A stretch of 36,070 nt of DNA, from contig SLJB01000109.1 of the NCBI GenBank assembly GCA_007135335.1, positions 1-36,070 of the forward strand. Direction: 5' to 3'. The notes beneath the pieces were generated by a model. It saw only the letters and a list, made by a program, of their open reading frames with translations, ran no database searches and had not been told where the DNA came from. Each line of letters opens with the position of its first letter. Within the stretch, counting starts at the first letter, position 1. Of this stretch, positions 1-10,500 are shown piece by piece. The DNA is from Balneolaceae bacterium (lineage in GTDB: Bacteria > Bacteroidota > Rhodothermia > Balneolales > Balneolaceae). A program made the translations under genes and the position numbers.

Positions 1-756
1 GAGCAGAATGATGCGCTTGAACAGACAGTTATCCGATCGCCGGTTAATGGAACCTTAGGCCAGCGAAATGCGGAAATAGGCATGCAGGTGAGTAATGCCA
101 CCCGGCTTTTTACTGTTGGTGATCTGAGTCGATCCAAAATTACCATAAATTTAACTGAACGAATGCTTGGATATATTCAAAGTGGTAACACCGCGAGAGT
201 TTTCTCTGAGAACATTCAGGATACGGTGATAACCGGAGAAATTTCACGAATCTCTCCTTTTTTGGGCGCAGGGAGTTTTAGCACTGAAGCAGAAATTGAT
301 ATTGATAATGAACAGGGTCTGCTACTTCCCGGTATGTTTGTTACAGTAGATGTTCTCTACGGAGAAAGCGAGCAGGTTACAATTATACCACTCAGCGCTA
401 TTTACAGAAACCCGCAATCGGGAGAAACCGGAGTATTTGTTGCTACCAGTTTTGGTATTGAAGCCGATCTGCTCGAAGAACTTGAAGCAGGTGAATCGAT
501 GCCGGGTTTAAGCAATCCAACAGATGTGGAGTTTGTCCCTATTGAAATCATAGCCCGGGGTCGCGATGCGGCCGGGGTGGCAGGTATTCGCAGTGGAGAT
601 TGGGTGGTAACCGTTGGGCAGAATCTCATTTTCAGAGATAACAGCCCGCAGGCAAGGGTCCGGCCTGTAAGCTGGAACAACATTATGGAGATGCAAAGGC
701 TGCAGCCGCAGGATCTTCTTCGTGAAATTATGAACGGAAACGTGGCCGAACGATAG
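1..756 (+). CDS. RND efflux periplasmic adaptor subunit (HlyD/MFP family), 5' end outside window
   Basis: The frame is open from base 1, before the ATG at 82, so this is the C-terminal 251 residues of a longer gene and the ATG is internal. The first visible residues (TVIRSPVNGTLGQRNAEIG) match the second half of the lipoyl-like hairpin of membrane fusion proteins. The beta-barrel follows (LPGMFVTVDVLYG) and then a membrane-proximal domain. Such adaptors bridge the inner-membrane RND pump and an outer-membrane TolC-like channel in the periplasm. The pump gene starts 31 bases downstream, so the two are almost certainly one operon. The N-terminal lipid or membrane anchor lies off the window and cannot be assessed. 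Family assignment is firm; substrate is unknown. Confidence 0.88.
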   Translation, partial: EQNDALEQTVIRSPVNGTLGQRNAEIGMQVSNATRLFTVGDLSRSKITINLTERMLGYIQSGNTARVFSENIQDTVITGEISRISPFLGAGSFSTEAEIDIDNEQGLLLPGMFVTVDVLYGESEQVTIIPLSAIYRNPQSGETGVFVATSFGIEADLLEELEAGESMPGLSNPTDVEFVPIEIIARGRDAAGVAGIRSGDWVVTVGQNLIFRDNSPQARVRPVSWNNIMEMQRLQPQDLLREIMNGNVAER

Positions 757-787
757 AGAAGCCTTTTAAAATATAAAGTGAATAAAA

Positions 788-3700
788 ATGGGTTTAACTG
801 ATACTTCCGTAAAACGTCCGATTGCAACCACAATGGTTTATCTCATTGTGATTGTGCTTGGAATTGTTGGCTTCAGGTATTTGCCTGTTGATTTGTTGCC
901 GCCAATTGAATTTCCGAGGCTATCCATTTCGGTTGATTACCCGAATGTTGGGCCTGAGGAAATAGAGGTAATTATAACCGATCAGATTGAAAATGCTATT
1001 GCCGGGGTTGCCAATATCGATGAGGTTACCTCACGTTCAGAAGAAGGACGAAGCAATGTAACACTGAATTTTGCGCAAAATACAAATTTGGATGAGGCTG
1101 CTAACGATGTTCGTGCAGCATTAGACCGGGTTCGCCGAAGTCTGCCTGAAGAAGCAGAAGCTCCCCGTGTTCGAAAATTCGATCCCAACGAATCGCCCAT
1201 TGTTATTCTCGGAGCTCAATCAACCCGGGCGCTGGATGAATTGACTCGCCTGCTTGAAAGAGATATATCAAAACGCCTGGAACAAATTCCCGGTGTGGGC
1301 TCTATCGATGTATGGGGAGGGGTGTATCGCGAAATTCTGGTAAACCTGAAACGAGACCGGATGATGGCCAGCGGTTTAACAGCTACAGACGTTCGAAATG
1401 CCATTGTAGCTGAAAATTCAACGTTGCCGGGAGGGAATGTTAAGGATGGTTTTACCCAGCTTTATGTCCGAACTCTTGGGGAGTTCACATCCATAGATCA
1501 GATTGCAGAAACTATTATTACCAGGATTGATGACCGGCCTGTACGTGTACGCGATGTGGCCACCGTTGAAGATGCATATGCAGAAATCGGGCGTGTGGTA
1601 GAGGTGAATGATGTGCCGATGATTCGAATGGGTATCCGTAAACAGTCCGGTGCAAATACTGTTGAAGTATCGCGGGGAATACAACGGGAAATAGAAAGAA
1701 TCAACAGTGAACGCGACGATCTGAACCTGCTTGTTGTAACAGATCAAAGTGATTTTATTCAAAACTCCATCGATAACGTGCAGCAGTCGGCCATGTGGGG
1801 GGCATTGCTTGCTATTTTTATTCTTTACCTGTTTTTGCGGAATGGCTCTACAACGTTTATCATCTCTCTGGCTATCCCGGTCTCCATTATTGCAACATTT
1901 GGGCTTCTGTTTTTCTCTGGATTAACCCTGAATCAAATGAGTTTCGGGGGGCTCGCTCTTGGTGTAGGTCTCATTGTTGATAACGCCATTGTGGTACTCG
2001 AGAATATTGTGAGGCTTCGAAGTAACGGCAAGTCTCTGACGGAGGCGTCTCTTGTGGGTACACGGGAAGTGGCCGGCGCTATTGTGGCATCAACCATTAC
2101 TACCTCGGTAATTTTCCTTCCGGTTGTCTTTATGCAGACCATTACAGGAACCATGTTTCAGGAGCTTGCCCTGGTTGTAGTTTTTGCACTGGTTTGTTCA
2201 CTGTTTATTGCTCTGACACTTGTACCGATGCTTGCGAGTAAGTTCATGACAATCAAACCGGAAACTGAGCTTACAGCTAAAGATAAAGGCCGTTTCCAGA
2301 TTTTCTTTGAGAAGTTTGAAAACAGTTACAGCGGCTTTCTTCGTAAAGCCATCAACAGAAAATATGTTGTTTTTGGTGTTGCAACCGTCTTAATTGGTAT
2401 CTCTGTTTACGGTGCCGGATTCATTGACACTGAACTTGCGCCCGAGACTGAAGCCGATGAAATTCGAATCGATTTTATTCTTGAAGATGGTATGAACATT
2501 GCCGTTTCAAACCGATATCTGACAGAGCTAAAAGAGAAAGTAACTGCCATTGTTCCAATGGATCAGGTTAAATATATCTCGACCGATGTGCGGAATGGCC
2601 GTGCACAGGTTGAGCTGAATCTGGTTGATGTGAGCCAAAGAACAGTAAGTTCCTCGGAGCTGGCCGATCAGATTCGTGATGAGATTGAAGGAAGTATTCC
2701 CGGTGGATTTTTTAGAGTACGTGCTCAGAGTGGATTATGGATTCTGCGCCGAATTTTTGGATCGGGCGGCGATGAAGCCGTGCAGATTCAGCTTCGGGGT
2801 TATGACATTGAAACAGCAAGTGAACTGGCTGATGAAATTCGCCGCAGAATGGAGCGTATTCCGGAAGTTCGCGGTGTACGTTCAGACCGCGAGGAAGGCC
2901 GTCCCGAGCAAAACATTATTTTTGACCGTGAAAAAATTGCCCAGCTTGGGTTAACAGCCCGCGAAGTTGCACAGGCAGTGCAGGCAAACGTTGGCGGTAC
3001 CCGTGCGGGTGTCTTCAGGGATGGCGGCGATGAGTACCCCATTACCGTTCGTCTGCAGGAGCAGGACAGAATGAGCACACTCGATATTGAAAATATATCT
3101 GTTCGCTCAGCCATGGGCGATATAATCCCCATCTCAACCGTGATTGACCAGCAAGCTTCCCGGGGCCCGGTATCAATAAATCGAATTAACGGGCAGCGGG
3201 TAACTTTCATTACAGCTAATCTGCAGAGTGGAGTGCCGCTGGGTCAGGCAGTGCAGAAAATACAGGCTGAACTATCTGATCTACCCATGCCAACAGGATT
3301 TTCCGTTGTTTACGGCGGCGAGTACGAGGAGCAGCAGCGCGCCCAGACAGACTTTATCATCTCTATTTTGATGGCTCTTGCGCTGATTTATATGGTGATG
3401 GCAGCTCAGTTCGAACGTTTTCTTGATCCGCTAATCGTTATGTTTGCCGTACCGGTGGCTATTGTTGGGATAATACCAACCATGCTCCTTACCAACACCA
3501 CTTTCAACATGCAAAGCATTATGGGGGTAATAATGCTGGTTGGCATTGTGGTGAACAATGCAATTGTGCTGGTTGATTATATAAATCTGATGAGGCGTGA
3601 GCGTAATCTGAGTGTTATCGAAGCGGTGATTGAGTCTGGCAGACTGCGCTTACGGCCGATTTTGATGACCACACTGACCACAGTTCTCGGTTTACTTCCG

Positions 3701-3910
3701 CTCTCTTTTGGATGGGGTGCCGGTGGTGAAATACAGGCAGCACTAGCACGTGTTGTAATTGGCGGACTCACTGCATCTACATTGATTACTCTTGTGCTGA
3801 TTCCCGTGGTTTACATCACAGCGAATGGAATTAAAGAGTATATAATTGAGAAAAAAGCCGCGTTCATAGAATCGCGTGAAGCAATTGCAGCTCAGCCCGG
3901 CCAGGCCTAA
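788..3910 (+). CDS. RND family efflux pump permease (HAE1/AcrB type)
   Basis: This 1040-residue inner-membrane proton-driven pump has the usual RND length and internal duplication. TM1 is at about residues 13-30, followed by the typical first periplasmic segment (FPRLSISVDYPNVGPEEIE). A TM2-6 cluster lies at about 335-480 and contains TM4 GVGLIVDNAIVVLENI near residue 398. A second half runs from about 525 to 1020 with its own membrane cluster (GVIMLVGIVVNNAIVLVDYI). In AcrB the TM4 site has two adjacent Asp residues; here it reads Asp-Asn, common in Bacteroidota HAE1 pumps, so one acidic residue would carry protons. It works with the adaptor encoded just upstream; no outer-membrane channel gene is visible in the window. 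Substrate could be drugs, lipids or metabolites and is not determinable here. Confidence 0.93.
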   Translation: MGLTDTSVKRPIATTMVYLIVIVLGIVGFRYLPVDLLPPIEFPRLSISVDYPNVGPEEIEVIITDQIENAIAGVANIDEVTSRSEEGRSNVTLNFAQNTNLDEAANDVRAALDRVRRSLPEEAEAPRVRKFDPNESPIVILGAQSTRALDELTRLLERDISKRLEQIPGVGSIDVWGGVYREILVNLKRDRMMASGLTATDVRNAIVAENSTLPGGNVKDGFTQLYVRTLGEFTSIDQIAETIITRIDDRPVRVRDVATVEDAYAEIGRVVEVNDVPMIRMGIRKQSGANTVEVSRGIQREIERINSERDDLNLLVVTDQSDFIQNSIDNVQQSAMWGALLAIFILYLFLRNGSTTFIISLAIPVSIIATFGLLFFSGLTLNQMSFGGLALGVGLIVDNAIVVLENIVRLRSNGKSLTEASLVGTREVAGAIVASTITTSVIFLPVVFMQTITGTMFQELALVVVFALVCSLFIALTLVPMLASKFMTIKPETELTAKDKGRFQIFFEKFENSYSGFLRKAINRKYVVFGVATVLIGISVYGAGFIDTELAPETEADEIRIDFILEDGMNIAVSNRYLTELKEKVTAIVPMDQVKYISTDVRNGRAQVELNLVDVSQRTVSSSELADQIRDEIEGSIPGGFFRVRAQSGLWILRRIFGSGGDEAVQIQLRGYDIETASELADEIRRRMERIPEVRGVRSDREEGRPEQNIIFDREKIAQLGLTAREVAQAVQANVGGTRAGVFRDGGDEYPITVRLQEQDRMSTLDIENISVRSAMGDIIPISTVIDQQASRGPVSINRINGQRVTFITANLQSGVPLGQAVQKIQAELSDLPMPTGFSVVYGGEYEEQQRAQTDFIISILMALALIYMVMAAQFERFLDPLIVMFAVPVAIVGIIPTMLLTNTTFNMQSIMGVIMLVGIVVNNAIVLVDYINLMRRERNLSVIEAVIESGRLRLRPILMTTLTTVLGLLPLSFGWGAGGEIQAALARVVIGGLTASTLITLVLIPVVYITANGIKEYIIEKKAAFIESREAIAAQPGQA

Positions 3911-3938
3911 GAATATTCTCTGATACACCTTGGCGTAT

Positions 3939-3968
3939 TGCCGGCGGCTCTTCCCATAGTCGCCGGCA
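3939..3968 (+). terminator. GC-rich hairpin after the RND pump gene
   Basis: TGCCGGCG and CGCCGGCA form a perfect 8-bp stem around a 14-base loop, 28 bases after the pump stop codon. The following bases are AT-rich but lack a U-run, so it may be a weak terminator or an mRNA 3'-end stabilising hairpin rather than a strong intrinsic terminator. Confidence 0.35.
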
Positions 3969-4071
3969 TTTGATATAAATTGGATTAATACGCTCCATGA
4001 AGTTGTAAAGTCTCAAAAAATTGAGATATTAGAAGGCATTTGAACTTCGCCTGATAATTGAATTACATTTC

Positions 4072-5394
4072 ATGGGTATTTTTATTTCGTTACTGATTGT
4101 AGTTGGCCTTATTGTTTTATTAACGGTTCGGTTTAATCTTCACCCATTTCTCGCCCTGCTTTTTGGTGCCATTCTGATGGGTTTTTTGGGGAGCCTCGAA
4201 GCGGTTGTACTGGTTGGTGCACTTGCAGATGGTTTTGGAGCCACCTTGCGAAGTATAGGTATCGTGATTGCCGCCGGTGCAATTATTGGCGAATATCTTG
4301 ACAGAAGCGGGGGCGCAAAAGTGCTTGCGAACAAAATTCTGGATAAGGTTGGTGAAAAAAATTCACCGCTATCCATGAGTCTCACAGGTTACATAGTCTC
4401 CATTCCCGTTTTTTGTGATTCAGGTTTTATAGTTCTTTCAGCACTTAACAAAGCCATTGCTAAACGTGCGAAGATATCACTTGCCGTACTTGCAGTTGCA
4501 CTCTCATCCGGCTTATATGCAACGCATGTTTTTGTACCTCCCACACCGGGTCCGCTTGCCGCGGCAGCTACACTGGGAGCTGATGTTGGCTGGGTTTTAA
4601 TTTTAGGACTCATTGTTTCACTACCTGTATTGATGGCTTCTCTGGCCTGGGCTACACTCTTTTGTAAGAGATATAACATAGAATTTGAACTATCTGAATT
4701 AGAGAGCGAGAAACCCAAAATTCCGCCCTCATTCAAGCTTGCGGTACTGCCCATTCTTACACCTATCTTTTTGATTGCTATAAAATCCATCGCTGAACTG
4801 CCCTCCGCTCCGTTTGGTGATGGCTGGGCCTTCTCATTTTTTCAATTTGTGGGCGACCCGATTATTGCACTGCTGATAGGCGCTGTACTCTCTTTTTTAA
4901 TGGTTCGTGGCGGGGGTAAAAAAATTCAGAATGTCTGGCTTGAAGAGGCCTTGAAAAAAGCAGGCATCATTATTCTGATAACCGGTGCAGGCGGGGCTTT
5001 TGGAGCTGTGCTTCGGGAAACAGATCTTGGTGAGTTTGCATCACAGTTTGCAGAAATTGGGGGCCTGGGTGTCTTGATACCTTTTTTAATTGCCGCTTTT
5101 CTGAAAACAGCTCAGGGATCATCAACCGTAGCCATTATCACTGCCGCAGCCATAACTGCCCCCCTTCTTGCGCCGCTTGGATTTGATTCCACAATTGGTG
5201 CGGCACTGGTTGTGCTGGCAATCGGTGCCGGCTCATTAACCGTTTCGCACGTTAACGACAGCTACTTCTGGGTGGTGGCTAAATTTTCAGAAATGGATAC
5301 ATCAACAGCACTTAAAACGCACACTATATCAACGCTGATTATGGGAATTACCGGGCTGATTACGGTGCAGGTACTTGCATGGATTTTACTTTGA
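4072..5394 (+). CDS. GntP family permease (gluconate/organic acid:H+ symporter)
   Basis: This 440-residue protein is very hydrophobic throughout, with about 12-14 membrane segments, and matches the usual GntP length. Family-like stretches include the N-terminal FNLHPFLALLFGAILMG, the central PVFCDSGFIVLSALNKAIAKR and VPPTPGPLAAAATLGADVGW, and the late LKTAQGSSTVAIITAAAITAPL and SHVNDSYFWVVAKFSEMD. GntP proteins import gluconate or related sugar acids and hydroxy acids with protons across the inner membrane. No gluconokinase or catabolic gene is adjacent, so the substrate is not supported by context. It stands alone on the plus strand and is followed by a small hairpin. Family call is strong; substrate call is weak. 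Confidence 0.9.
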   Translation: MGIFISLLIVVGLIVLLTVRFNLHPFLALLFGAILMGFLGSLEAVVLVGALADGFGATLRSIGIVIAAGAIIGEYLDRSGGAKVLANKILDKVGEKNSPLSMSLTGYIVSIPVFCDSGFIVLSALNKAIAKRAKISLAVLAVALSSGLYATHVFVPPTPGPLAAAATLGADVGWVLILGLIVSLPVLMASLAWATLFCKRYNIEFELSELESEKPKIPPSFKLAVLPILTPIFLIAIKSIAELPSAPFGDGWAFSFFQFVGDPIIALLIGAVLSFLMVRGGGKKIQNVWLEEALKKAGIIILITGAGGAFGAVLRETDLGEFASQFAEIGGLGVLIPFLIAAFLKTAQGSSTVAIITAAAITAPLLAPLGFDSTIGAALVVLAIGAGSLTVSHVNDSYFWVVAKFSEMDTSTALKTHTISTLIMGITGLITVQVLAWILL

Positions 5395-5702
5395 TTCAAA
5401 AACTCAGTTCGTCTGAGATTGTTTTTCTACAGAGTCAATAAAACCGCTCTTTCTCGGGGTGTGAAAAAAATCCTTTTAAAATAATTAAGGCCATGTTTTT
5501 TTTAACGGCCATGGGCGCAGAGAACCACAAAGGTTATTTAGTTATGTTCTTTGCGTTATATTAGCGGCGTTGGCGGTTTATTTTTTAGGTTGTCATTATT
5601 TTATATAATTTTTCTCTTACTCCTTTACACAGGATAGGAGTCCTTTTCCCTGATTTAGAATCGTGTTCAGGTTTAAAGAAATCACCAGAAACCAATTTTA
5701 AA
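5395..5702. other. Noncoding gap between permease and phosphotriesterase-like genes
   Basis: This gap of about 308 bases holds no convincing gene. It contains the hairpin at 5403-5426. It also holds a duplicated GGCCATG (5489-5495 and 5508-5514) and an imperfect inverted repeat, CGCAGAGAAC (5516-5525) against GTTCTTTGCG (5546-5555). The promoter of the downstream lipoprotein gene must lie here or in the T-rich stretch near 5580-5700, but no consensus was clear enough to mark. Confidence 0.5.
5403..5426 (+). terminator. Probable weak intrinsic terminator after the GntP permease gene
   Basis: CTCAG-TTCGT-CTGAG forms a 5-bp stem with a 5-base loop, followed by ATTG and five Ts. It begins 8 bases after the permease stop codon. 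The stem is short, so efficiency is uncertain. Confidence 0.45.
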
Positions 5703-6743
5703 ATGCTTCATAAAGACCGGATACCGGCGCTGCTTCTCATTTTTCTATTATTCTTCGCATGCAAAACTGAGGAGAGCGGCCATCCAATCATGACGGTAAA
5801 TGGCGCCGTATTTTCTTCAGATTTGGGCGTTACACTCACGCATGAACATGTAATGGTAGACTGGATCGGAGCTGATAGTACGGGGTATCATCGATGGGAG
5901 CGCGAAGAAGTGATTGAACGAGCCCTGCCCTATTTTCTGGAGGCAAGCGGCCGCGGTATTGATACGTTTATTGATTGTACACCGGCATACCTTGGACGCG
6001 ATCCGTTTGTTCTTGCGGAGTTATCGAGAAGGTCTGGGGTGATGATTCTTACAAATACCGGATTTTATGGAGCCGTGGATAATCGTTTTGTACCGGATTA
6101 TGCACACCACGAAACGGCCGAAGAGATTGCCGAACGCTGGATTGATGAATTTGAGAATGGTATCGACGGGAGCGAAATCAGGCCGGGATTTATAAAAATG
6201 TCTGTAGCAGAGGAACAGCCTTTAACGGAGCTTCATCGAAAACTGGTGGAAGCGGCAGCTATTACACACCACCGGACAGGGCTAACGATTTTGTCTCACA
6301 CAATCGGGGATCTGCCCGCGATAGAACAAATCGAATTGCTGAGGAGCTCAGGGGTTCGGCCTGAAGCCTGGGTGTGGACTCACGCTCAATCAGGTTCGCT
6401 TGAGGGAAATCTTGAGGCTGCAAACCTGGGAGCATGGATAGCGTTAGATAATGTACAATTCAGCCCGGAACATGAGGATGGAGAACACGGCAGTATAGAT
6501 TGGTATGCTAATCGGATTATGCGCCTGAAAGAAGCCGGGTTCTTGAACCAATTATTAATTTCGCATGATGCCGGCTGGTATGATGTTGGCGAGGAAAAGG
6601 GCGGAAGTTTTCGCGGATATTCCGATCTGTTCGATTTTCTTGTTCCTGAACTGGCAGATCGCGGATTTAACGACGAGGAGATCATGCAGTTGCTTATTTC
6701 AAATCCCAAAAATGCGTTTGGAATCCGGGTACGGGCTGATTAA
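5703..6743 (+). CDS. Phosphotriesterase-like amidohydrolase, lipoprotein
   Basis: The 346-residue product starts with a lipoprotein signal (LLLIFLLFFAC, modified Cys about residue 20), so it is probably exported and membrane-anchored. The rest is a phosphotriesterase-family TIM barrel with a complete binuclear metal set: His47 and His49 (THEH), Lys165 (GFIKMSV, normally carboxylated), His199 (ILSHT), His227 (WTHAQ) and Asp289 (SHDAGW). Family members hydrolyse lactones or phosphotriesters; most natural enzymes are lactonases. Most characterised relatives are cytoplasmic, so an exported lipoprotein form is unusual. No operon partner is evident: the next gene is 147 bases away. The reaction type is well supported, but the substrate is unknown. 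Confidence 0.88.
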   Translation: MLHKDRIPALLLIFLLFFACKTEESGHPIMTVNGAVFSSDLGVTLTHEHVMVDWIGADSTGYHRWEREEVIERALPYFLEASGRGIDTFIDCTPAYLGRDPFVLAELSRRSGVMILTNTGFYGAVDNRFVPDYAHHETAEEIAERWIDEFENGIDGSEIRPGFIKMSVAEEQPLTELHRKLVEAAAITHHRTGLTILSHTIGDLPAIEQIELLRSSGVRPEAWVWTHAQSGSLEGNLEAANLGAWIALDNVQFSPEHEDGEHGSIDWYANRIMRLKEAGFLNQLLISHDAGWYDVGEEKGGSFRGYSDLFDFLVPELADRGFNDEEIMQLLISNPKNAFGIRVRAD

Positions 6744-6890
6744 TGGTTATATGGCTTTACAAAAATAAAGCTTCTTCATTTTGATATTGAAATCAACACG
6801 ATAAAGCTTGCATATGAAGCAAGGAAAAACTCAAAACTATCGTAGTATTTAGTTCCTGAAAATTAAACTCTGTCTTCTAAAGGAAAAATA

Positions 6891-7448
6891 ATGCCAGCCA
6901 AAGGACAAATACTAATCGACAAACGTAGCGGAGATACAATTGAGTTTATTGAAACCTCTTCAGACACGAACGGAGAAAGAGTTACTGTAAAAGTGACCTT
7001 AAAAAGTAAAGGTAAAGCTGTAGATGACCACATTCATATCTTACAGGAAGAGTCTTTTAAAGTAATCTCAGGGAGACTGACCTGCCTTATAGACGGGGAG
7101 CAGAAGTACATTAGTGCCGGAGAATTAGTTGTTTTACCAAAAAATAAACCTCATAACCATTACAATACTTCCGATGTACCGGCTGAATTTATCCAAACGA
7201 TAACACCGGGAATAGATGTAGATTTATTTCTCGAAAACCTGTTTGGGATGATAAATGATGGCAAAGTTAAAGAGGGAAAATTACCCTTTTTACAGGCAAT
7301 GGTAACAGCAAGATATTTGGAGAGCCCGTCAAGGCTTGCAGCCATTCCTATGGGTCTACAAAATGTACTAATAAATTCTATTGGGCCTTTAGCAAGATTA
7401 TTTGGATACAGAGCTATTTACAAAAAATACACAGGGATTGAAAAATGA
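6891..7448 (+). CDS. Cupin domain protein, function unknown
   Basis: This 185-residue protein has one cupin barrel at about residues 30-105. Motif 1 is DDHIHILQEESFKVISGRL, with probable metal ligands His47, His49 and a Glu near 53. Motif 2 is GELVVLPKNKPHNHYN, with His88 or His90. The C-terminal 80 residues (LFLENLFGMINDGKVKEG onward) resemble the helical tail found in small cupin proteins of unknown role. There is no signal peptide. The gene looks more A/T-rich in codon choice (many AAA, TTA) than its neighbours, which could mean recent acquisition, but this is only a visual impression. Enzymatic role cannot be stated. Confidence 0.75.
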   Translation: MPAKGQILIDKRSGDTIEFIETSSDTNGERVTVKVTLKSKGKAVDDHIHILQEESFKVISGRLTCLIDGEQKYISAGELVVLPKNKPHNHYNTSDVPAEFIQTITPGIDVDLFLENLFGMINDGKVKEGKLPFLQAMVTARYLESPSRLAAIPMGLQNVLINSIGPLARLFGYRAIYKKYTGIEK

Positions 7449-7530
7449 CTATTTACAACAATCAATCTGCGATTAGATGAACCAAAAGTCCCAAGTTTCT
7501 TAGCCGCTAAACGAAAAATAATCTATAATT

Positions 7531-7547
7531 CTGATATAAAGTATCAG
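7531..7547 (-). terminator. Small hairpin downstream of the CHAT gene
   Basis: CTGATA-TAAAG-TATCAG is a perfect 6-bp stem, only 4 bases past the minus-strand CHAT stop codon. On the minus strand it is followed by AT-rich sequence ending in a five-T run about 14 bases later. It is a weak terminator candidate in the convergent gap between the cupin and CHAT genes. Confidence 0.3.
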
Positions 7548-7551
7548 CCCG

Positions 7552-10500
7552 TTACCTCCCCTGTAATATAAAAGCCGCCCAGTTAACAGGTGCGGCATAC
7601 TCCGGGTGATTCACAAGCTCCAGTTTGGCGCGTTGCAACGCTTCACTATACGAGTGGCCATTTCTGATATACTCATAAAAATGAATCATCAATTTAGAAG
7701 TAGGCTGGTCGTTAACCCTCCACTTCGATACCACCAGATTTGAAGCCCCGGCGTAGATAAATGCCCGTGTAAACCCGATGATTCCCTCGCCTCTGTACAT
7801 GGTTCCAAGCCCGGTTTCACACGCTCCGAGAACTACTAAATCAGCATTCAGATTGAGATTGTAAATATCGGATACATAGACAATTCCATTGTCAGATTCT
7901 TCATCATCCCCCCAAAGAGCAATACCCGAAAACTGTGGATTAGATTCATTTATAAAAGCGTGGGTTGCAAAATGGATGAAGGCATACTGTTGCAACCCAA
8001 CAGATTCCAGACGGCTTTTTGATGCCTCACGGTCAAGAAAGACATCAGCATTTTCAGGAAAGAAAAAGTCCATAAATCCTCTGCGCTGACGAAAGAGGCC
8101 GGCAATTTGAGTTGTTTCGTACCGTGTTAGGGGTAATGGTGATAAGGTTCCGGCGTAGCGCTGAATACCGTCAGACAGGATATAATCATCAATGGAGTTA
8201 TTGAAAGGAGCCATAGCAAGAAAATTCCTTGGATTATCGGGTTTTCGATCCGCCATGTGTTGCAGCATTGAAACAGAAGGTGCGTAAGAAACCTGATAAT
8301 CATTAATCAGAAAAGGCATCTGGTGAAATCGGTTTTGCGGTTTATTTTCCGATGTGAGGAGCAGTTCAAACGGTAAAAAATGCAGAGCATGATCCGGGAC
8401 AACAATGAGCTTTTCAGTCGATAAATTACTGCGTAGTGGTTCAACCAGTGTTTGATATAATTGATAAGCAAGTTCTGAATACTCACGGGACGAACTGCTA
8501 ATGACGGCCCCCCGAAGGGTTTCAATCTGTTCCGGAAGAGATGATGCGTCACCTAAATTTACAATTGAATAGTTATCCCGGTCTATGAGTAGTGCTAAAA
8601 GGTTATCTTCAGTAAAGATGTAACTGATCAAGGTCTCATCTTCACTTAAAAGTGCCTGTGCCTGCTGTAAGGTTGCCGGTTTCGTATTGTATTTCAGGAA
8701 ATGGTAGGATGGGTAGTTCTTTTCTAGTGACTGTGTGAACTCCTGTAATTCTTGCTTGGCATAAAAAAGGGAGTCTTTGAACGCAGAGATTAGTTGTTCA
8801 TCGGCTTCAAACCCGTTCTCCTGTTCTATGTGTATACGTCGGTAATAATGGGTGATGGCCCGGCTCAGTTCTTCTTCGCTCTGTAAGATATCATGAGGAA
8901 CTCCGGCAAAATTCCGGGCATTCACATTTTGCAGTAACTCAAGCGCAAGGCGAGCCCGCATGCGTTCGCTCCATTCAAAAATTTGATCAGCCCATTCCCG
9001 GTGTCCGGTTTCACTGTATTGATGGTAAAAAACTTCAATAGCGTTACTGAAGATTACATAGTTTTCTTCCAAAAGACTTAATTTTGATGCTTCACTTTGA
9101 TAGCGTGTTTGCAGATACTCTACAAGTTCTGCAGCATTATCGTAGTAATTTTGCGCAGTATTGAGATAATCCTGATTACCAACCGCACGGTACTTCATCA
9201 GGTTTGCATTAGCCATTCCCCGCAGGGCATTAAGCAACTCAAGAGGATGTGAAATGGTATCAAACTCAATAGCTTCATTCAGTTGTAAACCGCTGTTTTC
9301 TCTGATTTGCTCAATGGCTGACCGAAAGTATTTTACAGCTTCTGAATAGAGACCCTGATCCAGGTACACAGATCCGATTTTTCGGGTAATATCCCAGACA
9401 TCAGGATGGTTGCTGCCCAATCGGGACTCAGCGATATCGAGGGCTTTCCGGAATTGCTCCCTGGCGAGATCAACCTCTCCAATTTGCCTGTAAAAATCTC
9501 CGAATTGTATAATAGGGGATACAAGACTAGGATGATTTTCACCAAAATGAGCAATATATACTGAGATAGCCAGCTCATAGTTTCTATGCGCATCATTGAA
9601 CTTTTCATTTTGATAATAAATATATGCAAGATTAAGATACCCTACTGCAGTTTCAAGATGATTAAGCCCCAAGTTGGTTTCTTTAAGTCGCTGTGCCCGT
9701 TCCAATACATTTGTTGCTGTGGTGAGGTCGCCCATGCGGATATATGAAATGCCCGCATTATTCAGAGCTGCGAGATACAGTGAGCTGTTTTCCCCTAAAT
9801 TTGTACGGGAAATAGAGGCTGAACGCTCAAAATAATTTGCGGCTGTTGCAAGATCACCTATAGTGTAGTAAACCGTGCCAATACTGTTATAGGCATAACC
9901 CAATTCTTGATGATTCTCTCCAAAGGTTTCCCGAACAAGTGCAAGGTTGGTTTGAAAGTGCTCCATTGCCATATTTATACTACCAAGCCTGCGGTAGCTT
10001 ATTCCGATGTTGTTGTGAAGCACAGTAAGCATGACGCTCACCTCAAGCGTGCGCTCTGAGGAATCCAGAATCTGTTGGGCAGTCGTGTAATCTGCAATGG
10101 CTTCGTTAAAATTACCGTCTTCGTGATGAAGTCTACCGCGAAGAAGAAATATTCCTGCTCTTTCCGGTCCTGCTACATCTTGCTCTTCAGCGAGTATGAG
10201 TGCCCGTTCAGCCAAGGTAAAAGCATCTTGTATATTGTAGATAGCTGATAAGAGAAAAGAATTTTGCACAAACAATTTGATGGTGGTGCCGGGAGTTACA
10301 TTTTCGGATTCATCTATTTTTAAAAGTGCCCGGTTTATCACGTCTTCGGCTGCATCATATTCAGCCTTGCGTATGTAGATACTTGATTGAATGGTTTTAA
10401 TTTGTACACACAGATCTGCCGTTTCAGAGGATTTACAGGCTTCTTGAGATATATGGGAAAGGATACTATAAGCTTCGTCAAATTCATTCAGATAAAAATG

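Noticed and set aside
402-833. Minus-strand ORF of 143 residues across the adaptor gene and RND start
   Set aside because: It lies antisense to two clearly coding plus-strand genes, has a composition typical of shadow frames, and shows no recognisable domain.
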